This document shows, one piece after another, positions 17,267 to 27,115 of a stretch of 64,000 bases of DNA. The stretch is from Pedobacter mendelii (GTDB taxonomy: Bacteria; Bacteroidota; Bacteroidia; Sphingobacteriales; Sphingobacteriaceae). The notes under the pieces were generated by a model. That model did no database searches. It was not told the DNA's origin and saw only the letters and a list, made by a program, of their open reading frames with translations. The stretch is from positions 62,001 to 126,000 of the forward strand of contig NZ_BMDJ01000012.1 in assembly GCF_014635725.1 (NCBI RefSeq), written 5' to 3'. Made by a program: the position numbers and the translations under genes. How positions within the stretch are numbered: the stretch's first letter is position 1; each line of letters begins with the position of its first letter.

Positions 17267-18907
17267 CTAATGTATTTTAACCAAATAAAAATGCTCCAGA
17301 ACCTGTGGGCGTGTTTTTGAATTTAAAAATTTCCCAGTTAGTTTAGTAATGTGGAAGTAGTTAAACGATTTCAAAACTTCCGCATGGTACTCCTTTTTTA
17401 GTTTCGATAACTCTGCTTCGGGTACATAAATTACCAAATCTTTTATAGCCTTATTTTTATCTAAATCTCCATAATTATAAAAGTATTTTACTTCCCCGGG
17501 AGCATAAAAATCAAAAGAAAAAGCATCAATATAATTTAAAACAGCAGGTTTTGCCGTAGGATAATTTTCTTTTAACCAGTTTCCTGCATGCATGCCTGAT
17601 TGATATTTCAAAATTGCAGGGTAGAAGAACACAAAAAGAAATATCATTAAGCCAACAGATAAAAGTGCGCTTCTGGCGATGATGGTTTCGAGCTTTACAC
17701 CTTTGAAAACTAGAAATGCAGTGGCTAAAGCGATCAGTAAAATACCAATGATTAGATAAGGATTTTCAAATCCGTAGAAATAAGCCAATGTAGAAAGTAA
17801 AGCTATTACCAGAATGAAAATTAAATTCTGAATAATGAAGAATGTTTTTAAGCCTTTGCCTTCGAGTTTTCTTAAGTATAAGGCCGTAATAATGGAAAAC
17901 TGAGGAAAAATAATTAGTATGTAATGTGGCAATTGAAATTTAGAAAGCGAAAAGATTAAAAAGGTAACTGCTGCACTTGCCCAAATCATAATGCTTTCAG
18001 GTGCTAAATTTTCTCTGTTTTTATTTTTAAAAAGATTTACAACTGCTGTATAAAATAATATCGACCAAGGCAAGAAAGCCCAAAGCGTGGTATGCAAAAA
18101 GAAGGAAATATCGCCTTTACCTTTAATAGGTCCGTTGTTAAAAAATCGACCGAATTGACTATCCCAAAAGAAAAATTTTAATCCAGAAACCCCAGTTCTG
18201 TTGAAAACAACTTTCTCGGGATGCATATCAAACTGTGTATAAAGTGCATATAATTCTGGGGTAATAAAAACCAAAATTAGCAATATGGCGATGTACCATT
18301 TCGGATTTATCAACTGCTTATACTGTTTGGTAAATAGCCAGTAAATGATAAAGCCTGCAAAAACAGGTATTAGTACAAAAATTCCCTTTATAAGTATTGC
18401 ACAAGCGGCAAAAAAAGAACCTGCAACAACATGCCAAAAAGAATACTTATGTGCTTTGTAAAAGTGATAAATCGAAGCAAGAGTAAAAGTAGTGATATAA
18501 ATTTCTGCCCTTACATCAAATGTAGACGTGATAATATGAAGCGCACTTAGAAAAATCAAAGCACTAATAAGTGCGATTTTTTCATCATAAATACCTCTCG
18601 CCAATTTATATAAATACCAGGCACCAAGTAATCCAAAAAGAAATGAGGGTAGCTTGAAAGCGAATGATGAAATACCGAAAATTTTAAAAGATACTGCACT
18701 AATCCAAAACGTTAAATGTGGCTTGTCTAACCAATCTGCCCCGCGACCATAAAGATTAAACCAATCGTGATGTAGTATGATGTTTTTAGACATGGATGCA
18801 TAAAGCGCACCATCAGGCTCCATAACACCGCTAAATAGTGCAGGAATACTCGCTAAGGCAAGTAAAACAATTAAAAGTTTATATAAAAAGGTGTCTTTTA
18901 TCTTCAT
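17267..18907 (-). CDS. GT39/ArnT-like lipid-carrier-dependent glycosyltransferase
   Basis: From the ATG at 18907 the protein has 546 residues, with 11-12 hydrophobic helices in the first 420 residues and a soluble C-terminal part. The first periplasmic loop carries the GT-C features EPDGALYASMSKNIILHHDW and WLDKPHLTFWISA, followed by DVRAEIYITTF. This is the ArnT/PMT-like pattern, in which acidic residues bind the dolichyl/undecaprenyl-phosphate sugar donor. The acceptor could be lipid A, protein or a glycan. A TTG at 18914 extends the frame by three codons, but the ATG is preferred. It is followed by the GtrA gene. Confidence 0.88.
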   Translation of the reverse strand: MKIKDTFLYKLLIVLLALASIPALFSGVMEPDGALYASMSKNIILHHDWFNLYGRGADWLDKPHLTFWISAVSFKIFGISSFAFKLPSFLFGLLGAWYLYKLARGIYDEKIALISALIFLSALHIITSTFDVRAEIYITTFTLASIYHFYKAHKYSFWHVVAGSFFAACAILIKGIFVLIPVFAGFIIYWLFTKQYKQLINPKWYIAILLILVFITPELYALYTQFDMHPEKVVFNRTGVSGLKFFFWDSQFGRFFNNGPIKGKGDISFFLHTTLWAFLPWSILFYTAVVNLFKNKNRENLAPESIMIWASAAVTFLIFSLSKFQLPHYILIIFPQFSIITALYLRKLEGKGLKTFFIIQNLIFILVIALLSTLAYFYGFENPYLIIGILLIALATAFLVFKGVKLETIIARSALLSVGLMIFLFVFFYPAILKYQSGMHAGNWLKENYPTAKPAVLNYIDAFSFDFYAPGEVKYFYNYGDLDKNKAIKDLVIYVPEAELSKLKKEYHAEVLKSFNYFHITKLTGKFLNSKTRPQVLEHFYLVKIH

Positions 18908-18978
18908 TTGCTGCAAACAAATATGAGCAAAAAAAAGTCAAATTTATTTAACGTTCCGTATTAATAAAGGCAAAGCCA

Positions 18979-18986
18979 TATCTTTG
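18979..18986 (+). promoter_or_regulatory. -7 element TATCTTTG abutting the pdxJ start (leaderless)
   Basis: TATCTTTG ends four bases before the ATG at 18991, so +1 probably coincides with the start codon. Confidence 0.65.
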
Positions 18987-18990
18987 CGGC

Positions 18991-19707
18991 ATGACAAAGT
19001 TATCGGTTAACATCAATAAAATTGCCACATTACGTAACAGTCGTGGCGGCAATAATCCTGATTTAGTTAAAGTTGCGCTGGATTGTGAGGCTTTTGGTGC
19101 GCAGGGAATTACGGTACATCCACGTCCCGATGAACGTCACATCCGCTACCAGGATGTTTACGATTTAAAAGCTGCCATTGCTACTGAATTTAATATTGAA
19201 GGCAATTGCAAAGAGGATAAATTTGTTGATTTGGTGCTTGCAAATAAACCGGCTCAGGTTACATTGGTCCCCGATGCTGAAGGTCAAATCACATCAAATC
19301 ACGGTTGGGATACGATTAAACATAAAGATTATTTAAAGGAAATGGTTGCCGTTTTCCAAAAGGAAGGTATTCGGGTTTCTATTTTTGTTGACCCGGTTGT
19401 AGAAATGGTAGAAGGTGCCGCCGAAACAGGAACGGATAGAATTGAGTTATACACCGAGGCTTATGCGCATAATTATTTTGGTGATAGAGAAAAGGCTATT
19501 GTAAATTACATTGCTGCAGCTCACCATGCAAATCATTTAAATTTAGGTATTAATGCTGGGCATGATTTGGACTTACATAACCTTCATTACTTTGCTCAAA
19601 GCATTCCGGGTTTGCTAGAAGTTTCTATTGGACATGCTTTAATCAGCGATGCGCTTTATTTGGGACTTGAAACCACTATTCAAAAATATTTACAACAACT
19701 AGTTTAG
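18991..19707 (+). CDS. pdxJ: Pyridoxine 5'-phosphate synthase
   Basis: The 238-residue TIM barrel has characteristic PdxJ segments: [40 protein letters not shown] (His/Arg for 1-deoxyxylulose 5-phosphate and phosphate), [36 protein letters not shown] (catalytic Glu region), [12 protein letters not shown], and [13 protein letters not shown]. It condenses 1-deoxy-D-xylulose 5-phosphate with 3-amino-2-oxopropyl phosphate in the DXP-dependent vitamin B6 pathway. It is monocistronic: a palindromic repeat follows the stop codon. Confidence 0.96.
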   Translation: MTKLSVNINKIATLRNSRGGNNPDLVKVALDCEAFGAQGITVHPRPDERHIRYQDVYDLKAAIATEFNIEGNCKEDKFVDLVLANKPAQVTLVPDAEGQITSNHGWDTIKHKDYLKEMVAVFQKEGIRVSIFVDPVVEMVEGAAETGTDRIELYTEAYAHNYFGDREKAIVNYIAAAHHANHLNLGINAGHDLDLHNLHYFAQSIPGLLEVSIGHALISDALYLGLETTIQKYLQQLV

Positions 19708-19710
19708 TTT

Positions 19711-19822
19711 TTAACCGCAAAGACCGCAAAGGATTGTGACGCAAAGTAACGCAAAGTTAGGTGCTCGGTTGTATTTCAGCTTTGCCTTACTTTCGGGTTA
19801 ACCTAGTGGTCTTTGCGGTTAA
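19711..19822. repeat. CCGCAAAG-type palindromic repeat, copy A
   Basis: The outer arms TTAACCGCAAAGACC (19711-19725) and GGTCTTTGCGGTTAA (19808-19822) are perfectly complementary over 15 bp. The interior repeats GCAAAG several times. A related, longer copy lies at 20727-20981 on the other side of the transporter gene. Confidence 0.85.
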
Positions 19823-19833
19823 TTCTTTAATAT

Positions 19834-20730
19834 ATGCTAAAAGGAATTCTCCTTGTTTTTTTTGGTGCCTGCAGTTTCGGCATCCTTTCTACTTTTGTTA
19901 AACTTGCTTACCGCGATGGTTATACACTTGGCGATGTTACCGGTGCTCAGGCTTTTTTTGGTGCAGTAATTTTGTGGGTTTTATTTTTCTTTCAAACCAA
20001 AACATCAGTTTATAAATCAAGAGAGATTAAAATAAAAACCCCTTGGTGGAAAATGATTTTAGCCGGAACTTGTACTGGGTTAGTCAGTATTTTTTATTAC
20101 CAGTGTGTAAAGCTGGTTCCCAATTCTGTTGCTATAATATTATTGATGCAATTTATCTGGATGAGTATTTTGATGGAGTATGTCATATTCAAAAAGAAAC
20201 CAACGGTTATACAATTACTTTCGATTCTTTTAGTTTTAGGTGGAACGGTTTTAGCCAGCGGAATGATAGAAACCAGTATTGAAAGTTTAAATTTAACAGG
20301 AATAGGATTTGGCTTGTTGGCTGCAATAGCTTACGCAGGATTTTTAATGTTAAGTGGTAAAATTGGGAATGAATATCCGCCTTTGCAGAAAAGTGCTTTA
20401 ATGATAACGGGAGCCTGTATCTTAATCTTCATAATTTTCCCTCCAGCATTTCTTTTTAATGGAGCACTAAATGGAAGTTTATTAAAATGGGGATTAATAA
20501 TTTCAGTTTTTGGAACAGTAATTCCACCATTATTTTATGCTGAAGGTGTTCCTCGTATTGGTACAGCATTAAGTTCTATCTTAAGTGCAGCAGAATTGCC
20601 TGTGGCCGTAATGATGGCGGGTTTTGTGCTGCAAGAGCAGGTTTCTTTTTTACGGTGGGTTGGCGTATGTGTGATTTTATCGGCAATGGTTATCCCAAAT
20701 CTGAAGTATTTAAGGAAGAAAAATATTTAA
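19834..20730 (+). CDS. EamA/DMT-family transporter
   Basis: The 298-residue protein has ten predicted transmembrane helices arranged as two EamA repeats (about residues 1-140 and 150-295). It begins with the typical GILLVFFGACSFGILSTFVKLA. The second half contains the common ending FGTVIPPLFYAEGVPRIGTALSSILSAAELPVAV, as in drug/metabolite exporters. The substrate is unknown. The gene is bracketed on both sides by copies of the same palindromic repeat family; the downstream copy includes its stop codon. Confidence 0.88.
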   Translation: MLKGILLVFFGACSFGILSTFVKLAYRDGYTLGDVTGAQAFFGAVILWVLFFFQTKTSVYKSREIKIKTPWWKMILAGTCTGLVSIFYYQCVKLVPNSVAIILLMQFIWMSILMEYVIFKKKPTVIQLLSILLVLGGTVLASGMIETSIESLNLTGIGFGLLAAIAYAGFLMLSGKIGNEYPPLQKSALMITGACILIFIIFPPAFLFNGALNGSLLKWGLIISVFGTVIPPLFYAEGVPRIGTALSSILSAAELPVAVMMAGFVLQEQVSFLRWVGVCVILSAMVIPNLKYLRKKNI

Positions 20731-20981
20731 CCGCAAAGTTCGCAAAGTTGAAAGCGCAAAGTTGATTGCTTAATGAGCAACCACAAAAAACACCGAGTAA
20801 AGGCACAAAGCGCATGAATTTTTGTACCAATATGCAATGTATTTAATAATTATTAAAATAATCTGCGAATCTGTGGCAAAGACTAAATTAATTACTTTTT
20901 GTCTCAGTAAAAATCTCTATGGCCTCGGTGGTAAAAATAATCGTTTTTTCCTTTGCGAAAAACTTAGCGTTCTTTGCGGTT
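20727..20981. repeat. CCGCAAAG-type composite palindromic repeat, copy B
   Basis: The outer arms AACCGCAAAG (20729-20738) and CTTTGCGGTT (20972-20981) enclose inner arms related to CACCGAG and CTCGGTG. The interior contains several degenerate GCAAAG and CACAAAG units. The left end includes the stop codon of the DMT transporter gene. Confidence 0.75.
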
Positions 20982-21023
20982 GAAATAAAAATTAAATACC
21001 TTTAAAACACAAAACATACACAA

Positions 21024-21587
21024 ATGAAAAAACTTACTTTTTATATTTTATCTATACTTATTATCGGCTTTGCTGGATGTACAACTAAAACCACTATTAA
21101 CCAGGATGAGGCCGGTTCTGTGATAACAGATTATTTAAAAGCAAACCCTGAATATAAAACGACAAGGTTTAATTTTGGTGAAATAAAATTTAGTAGTAAA
21201 AGCGATAAAGCAGATTTAGCAAAATATAAAACTTTAGAAAGTAAAGGAATGGTAACGCTTAGTTTAAAAGAAGCGAATAAGAAATTTTTATCAAAAGATA
21301 GTAGTTTCGTTTATCAGATAACTTTAACTGAAAAAGCAAGTCCGTTGGTTTTGAAACAGGATGAGGATAAAGCAACTGTAAAAGTTGTAGAATATGTTTT
21401 AGCTGATGAAAAGCCTGTCGATTTTTCTCAGGTTAATTCAAGTACATCGAAAGTAACGGTTTCACTAAAAAAAGTAAATACAGATTTTGCTCCATTTGAT
21501 AAGGATGCGAGTGAAAACAGCAACTTTATTACTAAAACTTATAAGCTTAAGTTGAGTAAAGATGAGGGTTGGAAAGTTCAAAAATAG
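21024..21587 (+). CDS. Hypothetical lipoprotein
   Basis: The 187-residue protein has a lipoprotein signal (lipobox GFAGC, Cys about 19). The mature region is rich in Lys, Ser, Thr and Asp and has no known motif that I can recognise. It contains short beta-like segments (VTLSLKEAN, VYQITLTEKA, KVTVSLKKV) and ends LKLSKDEGWKVQK. A small all-beta periplasmic lipoprotein is plausible. It stands alone between a repeat and a convergent gene, with a shared terminator hairpin at its end. Confidence 0.75.
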   Translation: MKKLTFYILSILIIGFAGCTTKTTINQDEAGSVITDYLKANPEYKTTRFNFGEIKFSSKSDKADLAKYKTLESKGMVTLSLKEANKKFLSKDSSFVYQITLTEKASPLVLKQDEDKATVKVVEYVLADEKPVDFSQVNSSTSKVTVSLKKVNTDFAPFDKDASENSNFITKTYKLKLSKDEGWKVQK

Positions 21588-21599
21588 TTATTGAGCATT

Positions 21600-21640
21600 A
21601 AGGCTATAATAAAAACAATGCTTTTTTAGCCTTTCTTTTT
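21600..21640 (+). terminator. Terminator between the lipoprotein gene and the convergent gene
   Basis: A 7-bp stem, AAGGCTA (21600-21606) with TAGCCTT (21627-21633), is followed by a pyrimidine run. It overlaps the stop codon of the convergent gene. Confidence 0.5.
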
Positions 21641-22477
21641 GGTAAACCAATTTTTAAACTTTTTAAAAATATCTTCTTTTTTAGCTTTTGGCTTTCCATC
21701 ATGCGTTAAATTATTATCGTAATGGTCTTGCAATTCAGTAGCATATTTTTTGTGTTCCGCTTTTCCCTTATTAAGCAATTTAACGTAGTCTAGAACATTA
21801 AAATTTAATGTGCTATTAAACGAAACTGCATGATACTCACTTCGTTTTACGGGCTGATTGTTTACATTAATTTCTGCAGAACCGTTTTCTGAGAAGTAAT
21901 CAATATGAAAAATTTGTGGATTAAGCTTTTTTAAACGCTTTGTTGCTCTTCTTTCGTTTCTCCATGGATGTTCGTTTTTATAAAGTTGAGCCAATAAATA
22001 ATCTTTTCTCCAAAGCGTAACCTGGTGCGACATTAAAAAATCAGATTTCCGATTGTCCACTTCAGAAACATTAAATCCTTCAATATAATTGTCGATTGGT
22101 TTAGTTTTATAAACATCAGAACTATGCAGTTTCACATGCTTCCAATCGTTTTTAATAGCCTGGTCAAATAGCTCTGTAAAAAATTTCCGATTTACAGGCT
22201 TACTTAACCACATATCTTCTTGAAAATAAAGAATGTAATCTTCTTCTATTTTATTTTTTAATAAGAAAGCTAGTCGGTCTGCCCATGCTCCACTGCCCGA
22301 TTTAATATTCTCAAAGCCATTAATTTTAACATCCAACGCTTCGGTTGCGAAATAATAATTGCCAGGAATTTTAAAATCCCAATGTGCTGAAAAAAAGTAA
22401 TCAAAGCCTTGGAACAGAAATTCATACCTGTCGCAAGCATGAACTAAAATAGCAACATTGGTTTTTTTTGAACTCAT
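21626..22477 (-). CDS. Putative glycosyltransferase (GT-A-like)
   Basis: The 283-residue soluble protein begins NVAILVHACDRYEFLFQGFDYFF, an N-terminal beta strand and helix as in nucleotide-sugar binding folds. It has an acidic central motif YILYFQEDMWLSKPVN where GT-A enzymes carry their metal-binding acids. It also contains ADRLAFLLKNKIEEDY and a conserved-looking NEHPWRNERRATKRL. The C terminus is highly basic (Lys-rich). This pattern suggests a small capsule/LPS-type glycosyltransferase, but I cannot name the family with certainty. The gene is isolated and convergent to the lipoprotein gene. Confidence 0.6.
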   Translation of the reverse strand: MSSKKTNVAILVHACDRYEFLFQGFDYFFSAHWDFKIPGNYYFATEALDVKINGFENIKSGSGAWADRLAFLLKNKIEEDYILYFQEDMWLSKPVNRKFFTELFDQAIKNDWKHVKLHSSDVYKTKPIDNYIEGFNVSEVDNRKSDFLMSHQVTLWRKDYLLAQLYKNEHPWRNERRATKRLKKLNPQIFHIDYFSENGSAEINVNNQPVKRSEYHAVSFNSTLNFNVLDYVKLLNKGKAEHKKYATELQDHYDNNLTHDGKPKAKKEDIFKKFKNWFTKKKG

Positions 22478-22790
22478 AGAACTTTATGACTCTGATATTT
22501 TTCAAAGGTAATAAAACTGCGTTTACAACGCATTCGAATATTACAACATTAGTTCTTTTAAATTAACAATTTTTAAACATAAAAAGAGTGAGTGTATTTG
22601 ATTTTCTGCATCAAAGTATTAAAGAGGGTTTGAAACTATTTACTACCTTTTAAAACCACACATTTAAAAAGTATTTAAAACAATCGTTTGCTTTAAACAA
22701 TTATAATTTTGAAGTAAAATCATATCAATTGACCCCTCTCCATAGATGATTTTTACATAGCGTTATGACTTAAAACCATAACGAAATTCC
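22478..22790. other. Intergenic region upstream of gcvP
   Basis: This is AT-rich sequence between divergent genes. I see no ORF, no copy of the window's repeats and no glycine-riboswitch-like structured leader before gcvP. Confidence 0.45.
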
Positions 22791-22798
22791 TACCTTTG
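22791..22798 (+). promoter_or_regulatory. gcvP -7 element TACCTTTG
   Basis: This is a match to TAnnTTTG, 23 bases before the gcvP ATG and followed by the CGGC seen after other -7 boxes in this window. The leader is only about 20 nt. Confidence 0.6.
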
Positions 22799-22821
22799 CG
22801 GCATCTTATTATTCACATAGC

Positions 22822-25698
22822 ATGAGCTTAAACATCCACTACAAAGAAGAGTTTCAGAATCGACATATTGCGCCAAATCAAGAAGATACTGAAGCAATGT
22901 TGCATACCGTTGGCGTAAATTCGATTGATGAATTGATTGACCAAACTGTTCCGGCAACAATTAGATTGAAGCAGCCGTTGAATTTGCCTGCTGCAAAATC
23001 GGAAACTGAATATCTTAGTGCTTTAAAACAAACTTCGTTGTTAAATAAAGTTTTTAAAAGCTTTATCGGGCAAGGTTATTACGATACGATTACTCCAGGT
23101 GTAATTTTGCGTAATGTTTTCGAAAATCCGGGATGGTACACTCAATATACGCCTTACCAGGCAGAAATTGCCCAAGGTCGTTTGCAGGCATTATTAAATT
23201 TCCAAACGATGGTTATCGATTTAACTGGAATGGAAATTGCCAATGCATCACTTTTAGATGAAGGTACAGCTGCGGCTGAGGCAATGTTTATGCAATATAG
23301 TTTGCGTAAAAACCAGGCTGCGAAAAAGTACTTCGTTTCAGAATTGGTTTTTCCACAAACGATAGATATTTTAAAAACCCGTGCTAACCCTTACAGCATT
23401 GAACTGGTCATCGGAAGTCATTTGGATTTCATTGCTACTGAAGATTTCTTCGGGGCGATTGTTCAATATCCGGCAGGAAATGGCGAGGTTTTCGATTATA
23501 AAAATTTTGCTTCAGAATTACACAATCAAAATATTAAATTAACAGTTGCAGCTGATATTTTAAGTCTAACATTATTAACTCCCCCAGGTGAATGGGGTGC
23601 TGATGTTGTTGTAGGTACTACTCAACGTTTTGGTATCCCTATGGGATTTGGTGGTCCTCATGCTGCATTTTTTGCTACTAAAGAAGAATACAAACGTAAT
23701 ATTCCAGGTCGTATTATCGGTGTAACCATTGATAGCCATGGTGATTATGCTTTACGTATGGCTTTGCAAACCCGCGAGCAACACATCCGTAGAGATAAAG
23801 CAACATCAAACATTTGTACTGCTCAAGCATTATTGGCCATTATGGCTGGTTTTTATGCTGCTTATCATGGTCCGAAAGGTTTAAAAGCCATTGCAGAACG
23901 TACGCATGGTTTGGCCATCAGCTTAGCATCAACCATTAAAAATTTAGGTTATGAGCAATTAAGTTCTGTTTATTTCGATACCATTCGTTTCGAATTAGGC
24001 GATTTAAAAGCTGGTATTCAATCGGGTTGTATTGATAACGAAATCAATTTAAATTATTCGGGTAGTGTAGTCAGCATTTCTGTTGATGAAACCACCACCT
24101 TTGAAGACGTTGCTTTAATTGCTAAAATATTTGCTAAAGTTAAAGCTATAGCCGCTGATGAAGTTGAGGTTGTAGAAAATGTAGAAACTGTTATTCCGAC
24201 TGAGTTACAACGTACTTCTGCCTATTTAGCACATCCGGTTTTCAATTCGCACCATTCTGAACATGAAATGTTGCGATATATAAAATCGTTAGAGGGGAAA
24301 GATTTATCGCTTTGCCATTCGATGATTGCTTTAGGTAGCTGCACTATGAAATTAAATGCAACTGCAGAAATGATTCCGGTTACCTGGTCTCATTTCGGTC
24401 GCATCCATCCATTTGCTCCTGCCGACCAAGTATTAGGTTATTATTCCGTTTTTAACGAATTGGATAAGTGGTTAAGCGAAATTACAGGTTTTGCGGCCAT
24501 GAGTTTGCAACCAAATGCAGGTGCTCAGGGCGAATACGCTGGTTTAATGGTTATCCGTGCTTATCACCACGATAGAGGCGATTTCCATCGTAACGTAGCT
24601 TTAATTCCTGCATCAGCTCATGGTACAAATCCTGCATCTGCAGCAATGGCCGATATGAAAATTGTTGTCGTAAAATCTTTAGAAAACGGCAATATAGATG
24701 TTGAAGATTTAAAAGCAAAAGCAGAATTACATAAAGAAAACTTATCCTGTTTGATGGTAACTTATCCATCAACTCACGGGGTATTCGAAGAAAGTATTAT
24801 CGAAATTTGCGAAACCATTCACGCTAATGGCGGCCAAGTTTACATGGATGGTGCGAACATGAATGCACAAGTTGGTTTAACCAGCCCGGCTAATATTGGC
24901 GCCGATGTTTGCCATTTAAATTTGCACAAAACTTTCTGTATTCCTCACGGTGGTGGTGGTCCTGGTATGGGTCCAATCGGCGTGGCTAAACATTTGGTTC
25001 CTTATCTTCCTGGTCACACCGTGGTTGATATCGATAAAGGAAAATCCATTTCTGCGGTTTCTTCTGCTCCCTGGGGTTCTGCATCAATTTTGATAATTTC
25101 TCATGCTTACATCGCTATGATGGGGGCAGAGGGATTAACCAATGCAACCAAATACGCAATTTTAAATGCAAACTACATGAAAGCCCGTTTGGAGCATCAC
25201 TATCCGGTGTTGTATTCTGGTGCTCAGGGACGTTGTGCACACGAAATGATTTTAGATTGCCGCTCATTCAAAGCTTTTGGAATCGAAGTTACGGATATCG
25301 CTAAGCGTTTAATGGATTATGGTTTCCATGCACCTACGGTTTCATTCCCGGTTGCAGGAACTTTAATGGTTGAGCCTACAGAATCTGAACCTAAACATGA
25401 GTTAGATCGTTTCTGTGATGCCTTAATCGCGATTAAAAAAGAAGTAGATGAAGTAGAAAACGGAACTTTCGATAAGATAGACAACCCATTAAAAAATGCA
25501 CCTCATACAGTTTCAGTAATTACAGCAAACGATTGGGAGCATGCATATAGCCGACAAACAGCAGCTTTTCCATTGCCTTATGTGTTAGAGCGTAAGTTCT
25601 GGCCATCAGTTGGTCGTGTTAACGATAGCCACGGCGATAGGTCACTGATTTGTGCTTGTCCGCCGGTAGAAAGTTATTTGGAAGAAATAGTACCTTAG
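22822..25698 (+). CDS. gcvP: Glycine dehydrogenase (decarboxylating), P-protein
   Basis: At 958 residues this is the full-length, single-chain P-protein, with both the alpha- and beta-like halves fused. The N-terminal motif [14 protein letters not shown] is typical. The PLP lysine is K703 in [20 protein letters not shown]. Other signatures are [56 protein letters not shown] and [16 protein letters not shown]. It decarboxylates glycine and passes the aminomethyl group to lipoyl-GcvH. The T, H and L proteins are not in the window, as is common in Bacteroidota. Confidence 0.98.
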   Translation: MSLNIHYKEEFQNRHIAPNQEDTEAMLHTVGVNSIDELIDQTVPATIRLKQPLNLPAAKSETEYLSALKQTSLLNKVFKSFIGQGYYDTITPGVILRNVFENPGWYTQYTPYQAEIAQGRLQALLNFQTMVIDLTGMEIANASLLDEGTAAAEAMFMQYSLRKNQAAKKYFVSELVFPQTIDILKTRANPYSIELVIGSHLDFIATEDFFGAIVQYPAGNGEVFDYKNFASELHNQNIKLTVAADILSLTLLTPPGEWGADVVVGTTQRFGIPMGFGGPHAAFFATKEEYKRNIPGRIIGVTIDSHGDYALRMALQTREQHIRRDKATSNICTAQALLAIMAGFYAAYHGPKGLKAIAERTHGLAISLASTIKNLGYEQLSSVYFDTIRFELGDLKAGIQSGCIDNEINLNYSGSVVSISVDETTTFEDVALIAKIFAKVKAIAADEVEVVENVETVIPTELQRTSAYLAHPVFNSHHSEHEMLRYIKSLEGKDLSLCHSMIALGSCTMKLNATAEMIPVTWSHFGRIHPFAPADQVLGYYSVFNELDKWLSEITGFAAMSLQPNAGAQGEYAGLMVIRAYHHDRGDFHRNVALIPASAHGTNPASAAMADMKIVVVKSLENGNIDVEDLKAKAELHKENLSCLMVTYPSTHGVFEESIIEICETIHANGGQVYMDGANMNAQVGLTSPANIGADVCHLNLHKTFCIPHGGGGPGMGPIGVAKHLVPYLPGHTVVDIDKGKSISAVSSAPWGSASILIISHAYIAMMGAEGLTNATKYAILNANYMKARLEHHYPVLYSGAQGRCAHEMILDCRSFKAFGIEVTDIAKRLMDYGFHAPTVSFPVAGTLMVEPTESEPKHELDRFCDALIAIKKEVDEVENGTFDKIDNPLKNAPHTVSVITANDWEHAYSRQTAAFPLPYVLERKFWPSVGRVNDSHGDRSLICACPPVESYLEEIVP

Positions 25699-25720
25699 TA
25701 TAATAGATTCATTCAGAGAG

Positions 25721-25770
25721 TTTTAATTCTTGGTTGTTCCTTTTTAGGGTTTGCCAAGAATTAAAAATCT
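25721..25770 (+). terminator. Hairpin after gcvP
   Basis: A 13-bp perfect stem, TTTTAATTCTTGG (25721-25733) with CCAAGAATTAAAA (25754-25766), has a 20-base loop. Confidence 0.65.
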
Positions 25771-25823
25771 TTCTGGCAGTTGGCATTGTTTTTGCATTTA
25801 TCATCCAATAAAATATATTGATA

Positions 25824-26471
25824 ATGAAAAAGATAATTTGCCTGATTGCATTGAGTGCAAGTTGTTATACAGCTCTAGCACAGTATGTAGAGCCTGAAAA
25901 AGCAGAAAAAGATGAGATAAAAAGAAAAGCTAGTGAAGTTATAACTTACCCTTCAATAAAATTCGATTCATTACAAACTAAAAATGCATTGATAGAAGGA
26001 AAGGGAAAAATAACTGGGGTTGCTTTTACACGTCCGAGGAGTACTTATGGGGCAAATAATCCCCCAAGAAAAATTTTAGCGACAAAAGTTAAAATTCGAC
26101 TCTATCCTGTAACACCTTATTTTGAAGAATATTATAAGCTATGGAAAGACAAAAGCAAAAATAATCCCAAGAAAAATAAATATGTATTAATGGCTGATAA
26201 AGCTTTACGTTTACGATTAGAAGCAATAACCAATAGTTCAGGCGAATTTACTTTTCCCAATATGAAGCCAGGTAAATATTATTTATGTACAAACGTTGAA
26301 TATTCTCTTGATTACAGTGTTAAAGAATATGCAGGAAGTGGTTATGGTACCTACGGAACAATAGATTATTATAAGTCAGAAAATTATGGCAAAGGCTACA
26401 ATGATTTTTTAGAGGGGTTTGTTGAGGTAAACGCAGATGGTCAAACTGCGATGATAAATTTGAAAAATTAA
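25824..26471 (+). CDS. Secreted protein with carboxypeptidase-regulatory-like domain
   Basis: From the ATG at 25824 the protein has 215 residues. A signal peptide ends in ALAQ. The mature protein contains KITGVAFTRP and the later ITNSSGEFTFPNMKPGKYYLC, the typical F-P-x-x-x-G-x-Y turn of carboxypeptidase-regulatory-like (transthyretin-like) beta-sandwich domains. Several Tyr and Gly follow (YAGSGYGTYGTIDYY). Function is unknown; such domains usually mediate protein or glycan contacts at the outer membrane. A TTG two codons upstream exists, but the ATG is preferred. A strong hairpin follows, itself duplicated 128 bp further on. Confidence 0.75.
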   Translation: MKKIICLIALSASCYTALAQYVEPEKAEKDEIKRKASEVITYPSIKFDSLQTKNALIEGKGKITGVAFTRPRSTYGANNPPRKILATKVKIRLYPVTPYFEEYYKLWKDKSKNNPKKNKYVLMADKALRLRLEAITNSSGEFTFPNMKPGKYYLCTNVEYSLDYSVKEYAGSGYGTYGTIDYYKSENYGKGYNDFLEGFVEVNADGQTAMINLKN

Positions 26472-26509
26472 AATTTATAGAAAAATATTAAATCAATAAA
26501 AATTAATTT

Positions 26510-26556
26510 ATCTGCAAGTTTTGTAAATTCATTTTCATAAAGCTTGCAGATTTTTT
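26510..26556 (+). terminator. Terminator hairpin, copy 1
   Basis: ATCTGCAAG (26510-26518) pairs with CTTGCAGAT (26543-26551) and is followed by six Ts. Confidence 0.75.
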
Positions 26557-26572
26557 ATTTAAGCGGTTTACT

Positions 26573-26601
26573 ATCCCCTCTGGAGGTGGCAAGGGGGAGG
26601 A
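26573..26601. repeat. CCCCTCTGGAGG repeat, copy 1
   Basis: A G/C-rich block with inverted symmetry, beginning CCCCTCTGGAGG and ending GGGGGAGGAG. It recurs at 26869-26896. Confidence 0.75.
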
Positions 26602-26637
26602 GTTTAAACATTAGGTTGGTGTCTTCACGAATCAATC

Positions 26638-26687
26638 ATCTGCAAGTTCTATGAATTCATTTTTATAGAACTTGCAGATTTTTTTTT
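26638..26687 (+). repeat. Terminator hairpin, copy 2 (duplicate of 26510-26556)
   Basis: A perfect 15-bp stem (26638-26652 with 26665-26679), starting ATCTGCAAGTTCTAT, is followed by nine Ts. It is the same hairpin as copy 1 with a better stem, so the element was duplicated. Confidence 0.8.
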
Positions 26688-26816
26688 GGAAATGAATGTT
26701 CTGTTTTTTATCGGGAATCGCAGTCCCGCCATTCACTATAATTCCCGAAGAAAACTCGGGGCTGCCGCTACTGTCAGGTTTAAAAACAAAGGTTGGTTAA
26801 TAGCCTAAACATTAAC
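26684..26816. repeat. Intergenic repeat B, copy 1
   Basis: The segment starts near GGAAATGAATGTTC, contains TATCGGGA, CAGTCC, CTCGGGGCTG and CTGTCAGGTTTAAAAACAA, and ends near AATAGCCTAAAC. Those blocks recur in the same order at 26955-27084. Confidence 0.75.
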
Positions 26817-26868
26817 TATACATTGCAATACTGATCTTTTCTTGCAAATCGCTATCTGCACCATGTAT

Positions 26869-26896
26869 CCCCCTCTGGAGGGGGCAGGGGGAGGAT
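26869..26896. repeat. CCCCTCTGGAGG repeat, copy 2
   Basis: The block CCCCCTCTGGAGGGGGCAGG continues to 26896. It is a close copy of 26573-26601. Confidence 0.75.
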
Positions 26897-26954
26897 TTTA
26901 TTTAATATTCTTTTAAATATTATACCTCAAAGATTTTAGAATTTAAGCTTACAG

Positions 26955-27084
26955 TTTTTGGAAATGAACGTTCAGTATTTTATCGGGATCTGCAGTCCTG
27001 CCATTCGCTGTAGCCCTCATTGAAAAAATTCGGGGCTGTCCGCTTCTGTCAGGTTTAAAAACAACGGTAATAGCCTAAACTATA
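26955..27084. repeat. Intergenic repeat B, copy 2
   Basis: It has the same order of blocks as copy 1 (GGAAATGAACGTTC, TATCGGGATC, CAGTCCTGCCATTCG, TTCGGGGCTG, CTGTCAGGTTTAAAAACAA, AATAGCCTAAAC), with small indels. Confidence 0.75.
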
Positions 27085-27115
27085 ACAATTAATTATTGAT
27101 AGGAAAATCAGAGCC

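Noticed and set aside
22799-22821. Glycine riboswitch upstream of gcvP
   Set aside because: The predicted leader is about 20 nt and shows no structured repeats.
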